DNA of 47,658 nucleotides from Armatimonadota bacterium. Lineage in GTDB: Bacteria > Sysuimicrobiota > Sysuimicrobiia > Sysuimicrobiales > Humicultoraceae. A model generated the notes under the pieces. The model ran no database searches, was not told where the DNA came from, and was given only the letters and a program-made list of their open reading frames with translations. Made by a program: the position numbers and the translations under genes. Each line of letters starts with the position of its first letter. The stretch's first letter is position 1. Where the stretch lies: NCBI GenBank assembly GCA_031081585.1, contig JAVHLY010000023.1:1-47658 (forward strand), written 5' to 3'. Below, piece by piece: positions 40,910 through 47,658 of the stretch.

Positions 40910-42016
40910 TCACTCGCCCCGGGACGACCGGGTGCGTCGGCGCCGGCGGCGCGAGGGCGGGCGGACTGTCGTCTGCCGCAGGAAGGCGATGAGCCCGGTG
41001 ATGCGCTCGGCGTACTCCAGGAAGACCTGGAGCGTGGCGGCCATGAGCACCGGGTTGAGGGGCGCCCCGGTGGGGTGGCCGGCCTCGTTGCGCTGCAGGC
41101 GTACCGCGTTGAAGACGAGGTCCAGGATGGCGTCGATGTCCTTGCTGACGCTGTCGGGCAGGGCCAGCGCCTCCCGCCTGGCCTCGAAGGCCTCCCGGAA
41201 GAGGCGGTAGCGCGCGTACAGGCTCTTCTCCGCCCACCACTCCGACAGCGACCGCCGCTCCGCCTCGGGCAGCGTGGCCAAAAACGCTTCGGTCAGCTCC
41301 AGCATCAGCAGTTCCGACGCCACGCCGAGCAGCAGCGCGCTCGCCCGGATCAACCCCCGGTGGAAGGCGGCTACGCTCTCGCGCAGGACGTCGAGGACCA
41401 ACGGAGGCAGCGTGGGCAGGCGCTGCTGGGCGGCCGCCAGGTACCGGTCGGGGTCGTAGGGGACCGGGCGCCCGGTCTGCAGCACCTGCCGACCGTACTC
41501 GGTGACGCGCACCCACGGCCAGCCCAGGTGCCGGCGGTCCAGCGCGGGCAGGAGGATGTTGCTGGTGGCCAGTTCGTGCAGGACCTCCAGCGCGACCGTC
41601 TCCTCGGCCCGGCCGAAGCCCGGGAATTGCCGCGCCAGCGCGTCGAGGAGCGTGGGGACCTGGGTCTCCTGGTGGCGCGCCAGGAAGTCCAGGATGGCCG
41701 CCCGGATGCGGATGCGGAGATCGCCGGGGGCCGGGGCGCCTTCAACCGCCGACGGTGCGGGCTGGGGGCTGCCCTCGGGGAGGGGCACGGCCTGGTGTGG
41801 GGCGCTGGGTCCGGCAGAGAGCGCCGGCGGGAGGAGGAGGGCGGCGCCAGCTGCGGCGCTGCCGTCGGGGCTGGAGCCCGTCCCGGCAGCCCGCTCCGGC
41901 TCCGGCGCAGGCGCCCCCGCCGCTGTGGCCTGAGTCGCCGCCTGCGCGGCCCCGCGGCGGCGCCGACCGCGGCGGCGTCGGCGAGCCGGACGTCCTTCAG
42001 GCTGCTCCGGGGTCAT
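40910..42016 (-). CDS. HEPN-motif (DUF4145-like) protein with arginine-rich tails
   Basis: A 368-residue protein, not assigned to a named family with certainty. It begins with a strongly basic stretch (RRRRRGRRRRG, about residues 12-23), then an Ala/Pro/Gly-rich linker to about residue 98. A winged-helix-like region follows (IRAAILDFLARHQETQVPTL...LLPALDRRHLGWPWVRVTEYG). A helical domain has ASALLLGVASELLMLELTEA and ends in VRLQRNEAGHPTGAPLN, where R309-NEAG-H314 fits the R-x4-H motif of HEPN domains and of DUF4145. The C-terminus is again basic (SRRRRRRTRSSRGE). RNA or DNA binding by the tails is inferred. It converges with ferritin; no toxin-antitoxin partner is adjacent. Confidence 0.7.
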   Translation of the reverse strand: MTPEQPEGRPARRRRRGRRRRGAAQAATQATAAGAPAPEPERAAGTGSSPDGSAAAGAALLLPPALSAGPSAPHQAVPLPEGSPQPAPSAVEGAPAPGDLRIRIRAAILDFLARHQETQVPTLLDALARQFPGFGRAEETVALEVLHELATSNILLPALDRRHLGWPWVRVTEYGRQVLQTGRPVPYDPDRYLAAAQQRLPTLPPLVLDVLRESVAAFHRGLIRASALLLGVASELLMLELTEAFLATLPEAERRSLSEWWAEKSLYARYRLFREAFEARREALALPDSVSKDIDAILDLVFNAVRLQRNEAGHPTGAPLNPVLMAATLQVFLEYAERITGLIAFLRQTTVRPPSRRRRRRTRSSRGE

Positions 42017-42101
42017 CGGCGGGACACAGCGCTGCGGCTGCAGCTGGATGAACCATCACGCCCAGTCTAACAGGGCTGACCACCCTCCACAGTGGGGGCC
42101 G

Positions 42102-42983
42102 CTACCCGGCCACCACCAGGACCACGCCGGCCACGGTCAGCGCCGCCCCGGCGGCGGTGCGTGCGCTCACCGCCTCGACCTGACGGTAGCCGACGCCCAG
42201 CAGCAGCACGGCAAACAGCGGCGTGGTGCTGGCGAGCGGCGTCACCCGACTCACCTCGCCCTGGTGGAGGGCGAGGAAGTAGGTGAGGAACCCGCCCGTG
42301 CTGAGCAGCCCCGCAGCCAGCGCCGGGAGGAGGGCCGTGCGGGCCAGGCGGGGACGCTCCCGCCGCCCGCGCAGCAGGACCAGGGGCAGCAGCAGTAAGA
42401 GCGCCCCGGTCTGCGTCAGCGCCGCCGCGAGCGCCGGGGCCGGCAGGCGCTCCAGCCCCACCTTGCGCAGCAGGAAGGAGACGGCGGCCAGCACCGCGGT
42501 GCTGAGGGCGAGGGCTATGCCGCCGCGCCGCGGTCGGGCCTCCGGTGGAGAGGCCGTTCCGTGGCCCAGGGGCGGCGCGCTGGCGGTCAGGACCACGCCC
42601 AGGACCACGGCCACGGTCCCGAGCACGATGTCGGCGGTCAGCCGCTCCCCGAGGAGCAGGGCCGCGCCGGCCGCGGTGAAGAGCGGCGTCGTGTTGCTGG
42701 CCACCACCGTGGGCGCGATCCCGATGCGTCCGATGGCGGTGTACATGGCCAGGCGGGCCAGCCCGGGCGCCAGCAGCCCGGCGGCGAGGAAGATGAGGGC
42801 GGCGCCCCGGTCGGCCGGCACGAGCGGGCCGGTGACAGCGGCCAGCGTCCACAGGGTCAGGACGTTGGTGGCCACGGAGAGGAGCGTGACCACCTCGGGG
42901 GTGGAGCCGTGCAGGGCCAGGCGGACGGCGACGGCGTTGCCTGCGAAGAACGCCGCCGAGAGCAACGCGAAGACGGCCGCCAT
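42102..42983 (-). CDS. EamA/DMT superfamily transporter
   Basis: A 293-residue membrane protein with ten hydrophobic helices in two EamA repeats: AAFFAGNAVAVRLAL...TTPLFTAAGAALLLGERLTA in the first and FLLRKVGLERLPAP...STTPLFAVLLLGVGYRQVEA in the second. The repeat-ending P-L-F-x-x-x-x-x-x-L-x-x-E pattern is conserved in the first and partly in the second. It probably exports a small metabolite; substrate unknown. The ribosome binding site is weak. Confidence 0.9.
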   Translation of the reverse strand: MAAVFALLSAAFFAGNAVAVRLALHGSTPEVVTLLSVATNVLTLWTLAAVTGPLVPADRGAALIFLAAGLLAPGLARLAMYTAIGRIGIAPTVVASNTTPLFTAAGAALLLGERLTADIVLGTVAVVLGVVLTASAPPLGHGTASPPEARPRRGGIALALSTAVLAAVSFLLRKVGLERLPAPALAAALTQTGALLLLLPLVLLRGRRERPRLARTALLPALAAGLLSTGGFLTYFLALHQGEVSRVTPLASTTPLFAVLLLGVGYRQVEAVSARTAAGAALTVAGVVLVVAG

Positions 42984-43029
42984 CCCGGCCGCGTGCGCCG
43001 GGACGGTCAGGAGGCGGGCGCGGGTGCGC

Positions 43030-43398
43030 TCAGGAGCGCGGCTGGACCGGCTGGAAGTTCGGCCCCGGTCCCGGCTGCGGGAGCCCGGGGATGGCCGGCC
43101 CGCGGTACGGGTTCAGGTAGAAGAACTCCGGCGGGCTGCCCGGGCGGCCGGGACCGTCCTCGGGTCCCTGGCCCGGGCGGAGTTCGTAGAGCTGGCCGTT
43201 GTAGTAGAAGAGGATGGGGCAGTCGCCCTGTCCCGGCTGCGGCTGCCCGGGGCGGGTGCCCGGGGTGCGGTCACCGGGGCCGGGGAGGGGGATGAACTCC
43301 TGCAACGGCGGCACGCCCTGCGCCAGCACGATCGGCGTGAGCAGCGCCAGCCCGCTCACCAGCATGCCCAGGACCATCCCCAGCATCAGCATCCGCAT
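43030..43398 (-). CDS. Secreted Pro/Gly-rich hypothetical protein
   Basis: A 122-residue protein with a clear signal peptide (MRMLMLGMVLGMLVSGLALL, cleavage probably after TPIVLA) followed by a proline- and glycine-rich chain with a short conserved-looking core CPILFYYNGQLYELRPGQG. The ATG has GGGGAGG 8 bases upstream. I recognise no domain. Confidence 0.7.
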   Translation of the reverse strand: MRMLMLGMVLGMLVSGLALLTPIVLAQGVPPLQEFIPLPGPGDRTPGTRPGQPQPGQGDCPILFYYNGQLYELRPGQGPEDGPGRPGSPPEFFYLNPYRGPAIPGLPQPGPGPNFQPVQPRS

Positions 43399-43467
43399 CG
43401 GCGTCGCCTCCCCGAGGACCCTTCCCGCTCTATGCCTGCCATTCCTTTCGGTCTAGAATGCTGAACG

Positions 43468-43854
43468 ATGGCTCTCGTCTTCACGTTCCCCTGCGGCGGG
43501 TGCGGGCGCCGCTATACAGTTTATTACCCGAAAGCCCTCCTCTACCGGTTGAGCGGGACCGGGACGGCGGAGATGGGGCGCCGCGAGGACGAGGAGGACG
43601 AGCGCTCCGGCGCGGTGGAGGCGGCGCGGCGCCGGGCCGAGGCGTCGGGGCACGTCTGGGTGAACGCCGCCGAGACCCAGCAGGTGGTCTGCGCCTGCGG
43701 CAAGCACCTCGACGTGAACATCGCCCACCACCCCCGCGTCCCCCAGGGGCGAGGTACCAGCAGAGGGCGACAGGCCGGCTTCATCAGCCTGCCCGCCGCT
43801 CCGCGCGGCCGGGCAGGCGGCCCGGCCGGCGGGCACGGGACGGCCGGGTCGTGA
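43468..43854 (+). CDS. Hypothetical protein with a zinc-ribbon-like Cys set
   Basis: A 128-residue protein. Cys9-x2-Cys12 (FPCGGCGRRY) and Cys75-x-Cys77 (VVCACGKHLDVNI) could form a zinc ribbon around a charged helix rich in Glu and Arg (about 35-60). The C-terminus is basic and Gly/Ala-rich. A TAGAAT -10 box at 43454-43459 puts the transcript start at the ATG, so it may be leaderless. It ends one base before the LonC-like gene and is probably co-transcribed with it. Confidence 0.7.
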   Translation: MALVFTFPCGGCGRRYTVYYPKALLYRLSGTGTAEMGRREDEEDERSGAVEAARRRAEASGHVWVNAAETQQVVCACGKHLDVNIAHHPRVPQGRGTSRGRQAGFISLPAAPRGRAGGPAGGHGTAGS

Positions 43855-43855
43855 C

Positions 43856-46351
43856 GTGAGCGTCCCCGCCACCGACGCCCGCGAGCGGCTCCGCGTCCCC
43901 GTCGAGCGGCTGCGCTGGTGGTGCGACCCCGCCATCTTCCCCTTCGAGACTACCGACGAGCTGCCGCACGACGAGATCATGGTGGGACAGGAGCGCGCCG
44001 TCCGCGCCCTGGACTTCGGCCTGGGCGTGCCGCAGCCGGGCTACAATGTCTTCGTCACCGGCCCCACCGGCACCGGGCGCACCACCTACGCCCGCCAGAA
44101 GATCGAGCAGCTGGCCGCGCTGCGCCCCACCCCGTCCGACTGGTGCTACGTCTACAACTTCCAGCAGCCCGACGAGCCGGTGGCGATCCGCTTCGCCCCC
44201 GGGGAGGGGCGGCGCTTCCGGCGGGACATGGCCCGGCTGGTCGACGAGCTGCGCGAGGGCATCCGCCAGCTGCTGGCCAGCGAGCACTTCGGCAAGCGGC
44301 GGCGCGACACGCTGCGCGCCTACGAGGACCGGGTGAACGCCGTCTGGCAGCAGCTGGAGGCCGAGGGACGGCAGCTGGGCTTTGCCATCCAGCGGACGCC
44401 CGCGGGTGTCTTCCCGGTGCCCGTGGGGCCCTCAGGGGAGCCGCTGGCCCCCGAACTCCTGGAGCGCCTGCCGGCGCAGCAACGCGAGGCCCTGGAGGCG
44501 CGGGCCCGGCAGCTGGGCGAGCGCATCGGCGAGGCCCTGCGGCAGGTGCGCAACCTGGAGCGCGAGGCGCGGGACGCCCTGCACCAGCTCGAACGGGACG
44601 CGGTGGAGCGCGTGGTGGAGCGGGCGGTGGAGCCGGTCCGGGAGCGGTACGGGGCCAACCCGCGCGTGGCCGCCTACCTGGACGGCCTCAAGCACGACGT
44701 GGTGGAGAACCTCGACCTCTTCAAAGAGGAGGAGGAGCCGGCGCGTCCGCTCTTCCCCCTGCCGGTCGAGGTGCGGCGGCGCGACCCCTTCCTGCGCTAC
44801 CGCGTGAACCTGCTGGTGGACCACGCCGAGACGCGCGGGGCGCCGGTGGTGATCGAACCCAACCCCACCTACTACAACCTCATCGGCAAGGTGGAGTACC
44901 GGGGGGAGTTCGGCGCGCTCGTCACCGACTTCACGATGATCAAGCCCGGCGCCCTGCACCGCGCCAACGGCGGCTTCCTACTGCTGCAGCTGCGGGACGT
45001 GGCGCTGGCGCCGATGGCGTGGGAGGCGCTGAAGCGGGCGCTGCGCAGCCGGGAGATCCGCATCGAGAACCTGGGCGAGCAGCTGGGCCTCATCCCCACC
45101 GCCACCCTGCGCCCGGAGCCCATCCCGCTGGACGTGAAGGTCGTCCTCATCGGCAACGCGCTGGTCTACCACCTGCTCTACCTGTTCGACGAGGACTTCC
45201 GGGAGCTGTTCAAGATCCGCGCCGACTTCGACGTCGACCTGCCTCGCAGCGAGGCCACCCTGCGGGAATACGTCCAGGCCCTGGGTGTCGTGGCCCGGCG
45301 GCAGGGCCTGCTCCCCTTCCACCGCGACGCCGTCGCCCGGCTGGTGGAGTACAGCGTGCGCGTGGCCGGAGACCAGGAGAAGCTCACCGCCCTCTTCCAC
45401 GAGGTGGTCAAAGTCCTGGCCGAGGCCTCGGCGTGGGCGCAGCGGGAGGGGGCCACGGTGGTCCGGGCGGCGCACGTGGACCGGGCCCTGGAGGAGAAGG
45501 TCTACCGCAGCAACCGGATCGAGGAGCGAATCCGGGAGGCCATCGCCCAGGGGCAGCTCCTGGTGGACATCGACGGCGCCCGCGTGGGGACGGTGAACGG
45601 TCTGGCCGTCCACCTGCTGGGCGACTACGCCTTCGGGCGCCCCAACCGCATCACCGCCCGCACCTACGTGGGCTCGCGGGGGGTGGTGAACATCGAGCGC
45701 GAGACGCAGATGTCCGGGCGCATCCACAGCAAGGGCGTCTTCATCCTGGCCAACTACCTGGGGGGGCGCTACGCCCAGGACCGCCCGCTCACGCTGAACG
45801 CCTCGCTGACCTTCGAGCAGACCTACGAGGAGGTGGAGGGTGACTCCGCCTCCTCCACCGAGCTCTACACGCTGCTGAGCGACCTCGGTCAGGTGCCCAT
45901 CGAGCAGGGGATCGCCGTGACCGGCTCGGTGAACCAGCACGGCCAGATCCAGCCCATCGGCGGGGTGAACGAGAAGATCGAGGGGTTCTACTACGTGTGC
46001 AAGGCCCTGGGGCTGACCGGGCGCCAGGGCGTGATCATCCCCGCCCAGAACGTGCGCAACCTCATGCTGCACGACGAGGTGGTGGAGGCGGTCCGCCGCG
46101 GCCAGTTTCACATCTGGGCGGTGCGCACCGTGGACGAGGGGCTGGAGATCCTCACCGGCCTGCCCGCCGGCGAGCGCGGGCCGGACGGGAAGTTCCCCGA
46201 GGGGACCGTAAACGCGCGCGTGGCCCGGCGGCTTGAAGAGCTGGCGGAGCGGCTGCGCCAGTTCGCCCCCCGCCCCGGCCGCGACGAGCGGCAGCCCGCC
46301 GAGGCCCCCATCCCGGCCGCCGGTGGAGAGGACGAGCCCTCCCGCTCGTGA
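43856..46351 (+). CDS. Lon-like protease (LonC/LonB-type, AAA_32 + Lon proteolytic domain)
   Basis: An 831-residue cytoplasmic protease. The ATPase region has a P-loop GPTGTGRT (69-76) with Arg in place of the usual Lys, as occurs in this branch, which includes Lon-like proteases that cut without ATP. A long coiled-coil insert (about 110-290) follows. The proteolytic domain has catalytic Ser664 (EGDSASSTEL) and Lys707 (GGVNEKIEGF), 43 residues apart as in E. coli Lon. The GTG at 43856 follows the zinc-ribbon gene at once, without a clear ribosome binding site. It overlaps panE by 4 bases (GTGA). Likely role is degradation of damaged proteins. Confidence 0.93.
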   Translation: MSVPATDARERLRVPVERLRWWCDPAIFPFETTDELPHDEIMVGQERAVRALDFGLGVPQPGYNVFVTGPTGTGRTTYARQKIEQLAALRPTPSDWCYVYNFQQPDEPVAIRFAPGEGRRFRRDMARLVDELREGIRQLLASEHFGKRRRDTLRAYEDRVNAVWQQLEAEGRQLGFAIQRTPAGVFPVPVGPSGEPLAPELLERLPAQQREALEARARQLGERIGEALRQVRNLEREARDALHQLERDAVERVVERAVEPVRERYGANPRVAAYLDGLKHDVVENLDLFKEEEEPARPLFPLPVEVRRRDPFLRYRVNLLVDHAETRGAPVVIEPNPTYYNLIGKVEYRGEFGALVTDFTMIKPGALHRANGGFLLLQLRDVALAPMAWEALKRALRSREIRIENLGEQLGLIPTATLRPEPIPLDVKVVLIGNALVYHLLYLFDEDFRELFKIRADFDVDLPRSEATLREYVQALGVVARRQGLLPFHRDAVARLVEYSVRVAGDQEKLTALFHEVVKVLAEASAWAQREGATVVRAAHVDRALEEKVYRSNRIEERIREAIAQGQLLVDIDGARVGTVNGLAVHLLGDYAFGRPNRITARTYVGSRGVVNIERETQMSGRIHSKGVFILANYLGGRYAQDRPLTLNASLTFEQTYEEVEGDSASSTELYTLLSDLGQVPIEQGIAVTGSVNQHGQIQPIGGVNEKIEGFYYVCKALGLTGRQGVIIPAQNVRNLMLHDEVVEAVRRGQFHIWAVRTVDEGLEILTGLPAGERGPDGKFPEGTVNARVARRLEELAERLRQFAPRPGRDERQPAEAPIPAAGGEDEPSRS

Positions 46352-47286
46352 GCGTCCTGGTCGTCGGCGCAGGCGGTGTCGGCGGCTACTTCGGGGGGCT
46401 GCTGGCGCGCGCCGGCGAGCGCGTCACCTTCATGGCGCGGGGGGCGCATTTGGACGCCCTGCAGGCCCAGGGCGGGGTGCGCCTGCACACCGTCCACGGC
46501 GAGCTCTTCGCCCCGGCCCGCGCCCTGGGCGCACCGGACGAGCCGGCCGAGCTGGTGCTCTTCACCGTGAAGGCCTACGACACGGAGACCGCCGCCGCGC
46601 GCATCGTTCCGGCGGTGGGCCCGCAGACCGTCATCCTCTCCCTGCAGAACGGGGTCGACAACGAAGAGGTGCTGGCGGCGCGCTTCGGGCCGGAGCGGGT
46701 GTGGGGCGGGACGGCGTACATCTTCGCGGCCATCGAGGCCCCCGGGGTGGTGCGCCAGACCGGGGGGCCGCGGGCGATCCGGTTCGGCGCCTGGACCGGG
46801 CGTGGCCTGACCGACCGCCTGCGCGCCTGGGAGGCGCGCTTCCGCGCCGCGGGGTTCGAGGCCGAGGCGCTGGCGGACATCCGGCCCGAGAAATGGAGCA
46901 AGTTCATCTTCATCTGCGCGCTGGCGGGCGTGAGCGCGCTCACCCGGCTGCCGCTCGGTGAGGTGCGGGCCTCGCCGCCCACCTGGGCGCTCTTCCGGGG
47001 ATTGCTGGAGGAGGGCGTGGCGGTGGCGCGTGCCAGGGGCGTGCCCCTGCCGCCGGACCTGGTGGACCGTCACCTGGCCCTGGCGGAGGCCCAGCTGCCG
47101 GACAGCCGGGCCTCTCTGGCCACCGACCTGCTGGCCGGTCGGCGGCTGGAGGTGGAGGCGCTCCACGGGACGCTGGTGCGCTACGGCCGCGAGGCGGGGG
47201 TGCCTACCCCGCTGGCCTTCGCGGTCTACGCCGCGCTGCTCCCCCACCATCGGCGGGCCGTGGGGATGGGCACGGGCGGCGGATGA
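46348..47286 (+). CDS. panE: 2-dehydropantoate 2-reductase family protein
   Basis: A 312-residue NADPH-dependent ketopantoate reductase-like enzyme. The Rossmann motif VVGAGGVGGYFGGLLARAG opens the protein; VLFTVKAYDTETAA and LSLQNGVDNEEVLAARF are the cofactor-side family motifs, and the catalytic Lys lies in RPEKWSKFIFICALAGVSAL, with the C-terminal S.ATDLLAGRRLEVEALHGTL segment completing the site. In pantothenate synthesis it reduces ketopantoate to pantoate; paralogues act on other 2-ketoacids. The GTG overlaps the protease stop. Confidence 0.9.
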   Translation: MSVLVVGAGGVGGYFGGLLARAGERVTFMARGAHLDALQAQGGVRLHTVHGELFAPARALGAPDEPAELVLFTVKAYDTETAAARIVPAVGPQTVILSLQNGVDNEEVLAARFGPERVWGGTAYIFAAIEAPGVVRQTGGPRAIRFGAWTGRGLTDRLRAWEARFRAAGFEAEALADIRPEKWSKFIFICALAGVSALTRLPLGEVRASPPTWALFRGLLEEGVAVARARGVPLPPDLVDRHLALAEAQLPDSRASLATDLLAGRRLEVEALHGTLVRYGREAGVPTPLAFAVYAALLPHHRRAVGMGTGGG

Positions 47287-47367
47287 TTGACCGATCGGTT
47301 GCGCGGGGGTCGGCACCGGAAGGGCAGACGGCTCGGCGGGCGCGCGCAGCGGACGCACGCGGGGAAC

Positions 47368-47642
47368 GCGGCCGTGCACCCACCGTCGACCCCAGGACAC
47401 GAGGCGGGCGCCGCGGGACCGGCTCCGGTCAGGTGCCCCTGCGGCACACGGGAGGACTGACTTACCGTTGCTCCCTCCCGGGCCTGGCGGGGTTCGTCAG
47501 ATCCCGTTGCGCAGGACCCGACCTTCGTCGTCGGACCGCCGCGGACCGGGCCCTCACGCCCCGGGCCTCGGGCGGGGATTCAGCCCCGCTGTAGCGGATT
47601 GCGGGTACAGGGAACCGCTAGCTCCCCACCTAGCACGGCCGC
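47368..47642 (-). ncRNA. ffs: Signal recognition particle RNA (large, Alu-domain type)
   Basis: Minus strand. The ends GCGGCCGTGC and GCACGGCCGC pair, closing the molecule at about 275 bases. The 5' part GTGCTAGGTGGGGAGCTAGC and CCCTGTACCCGCAATCCGCT match the Alu domain of Bacillus-type SRP RNA, and the S domain shows GGGTCCTGCGCAACGGG and CAGGCCCGGGAGGGAGCA with a GNRA-type tip (around 47465-47490). It binds Ffh and targets nascent membrane proteins. Several GC-rich reading frames across it are not genes. Confidence 0.95.
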
Positions 47643-47647
47643 ACCTC

Positions 47648-47653
47648 ATTGTA
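47648..47653 (-). promoter_or_regulatory. -10 box of the SRP RNA gene
   Basis: TACAAT on the minus strand (47653-47648) lies 6 bases before the first base of the SRP RNA. The -35 is outside the window. Confidence 0.65.
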
Positions 47654-47658
47654 CCCTA

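Noticed and set aside
47283-47594. 103-codon frame after panE
   Set aside because: It overlaps the SRP RNA gene on the opposite strand and has no motif.

Overview
This 47.7 kb window is very GC-rich bacterial chromosome with dense genes, many 4-base start/stop overlaps and GTG/TTG starts. Four things point to a non-proteobacterial lineage of the Terrabacteria type: a long SRP RNA with an Alu-type domain, a YkuK-type protein, a dnaX-ybaB-recR operon, and type IV pilus genes beside housekeeping genes. Deep-branching thermophile-rich groups such as Armatimonadota or Sysuimicrobiota are my guess only. The organism very probably decodes UGA as selenocysteine, because two genes here carry an in-frame UGA followed by a matching SECIS-like hairpin.

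Layout. 1-2.3 kb: a cut CPBP membrane protease, selD (UGA-containing) and an archease. 2.4-8.1 kb: a type IV pilus motor locus with two PilT-like ATPases and a PilB paralogue that has lost its Walker A motif, divergent from a true pilB across a repeat-bearing intergenic region. 8.2-17.7 kb: housekeeping genes serS, ykuK, recR, ybaB, dnaX, a second CPBP protease, fabI, an isocitrate-dehydrogenase-like gene and glnA, the last with a good promoter and an attenuator-like leader hairpin.

17.7-24.2 kb is an accessory and decaying region. It holds a small integron relic: a broken intI, a gene cassette carrying SRPBCC and VOC genes, a textbook 60-bp attC, a GNAT cassette and a truncated VOC. Cassettes lie on the 3' side of intI and on its strand, the reverse of the classical layout. 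It is followed by a frameshifted LuxR-type regulator, a deleted ABC substrate-binding gene and a DUF4242 gene.

24.2-35.6 kb is a catabolic region: a sugar isomerase, a ribulokinase-like kinase, a TctCBA transporter and a DHDPS-family aldolase/dehydratase on the minus strand, a LacI-type regulator, and a TRAP transporter (dctPQM) on the plus strand. Nearly identical LacI-type operators lie in front of both operons, so one regulator probably controls both.

35.7-47.6 kb: tRNA-Lys, a Rieske/class III nucleotidyl cyclase fusion with a perfect CRP-type box in its promoter region, a methyltransferase with an in-frame UGA at a position where relatives have Cys, an MFS transporter, ferritin, a HEPN-motif protein with arginine-rich tails, an EamA transporter, small hypothetical proteins, a LonC-like protease, a ketopantoate reductase and the SRP RNA gene. 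The strongest novel signals are the methyltransferase selenoprotein candidate, the integron relic with inverted layout, the Rieske-cyclase fusion with its CRP box, and the PilB pseudo-ATPase.
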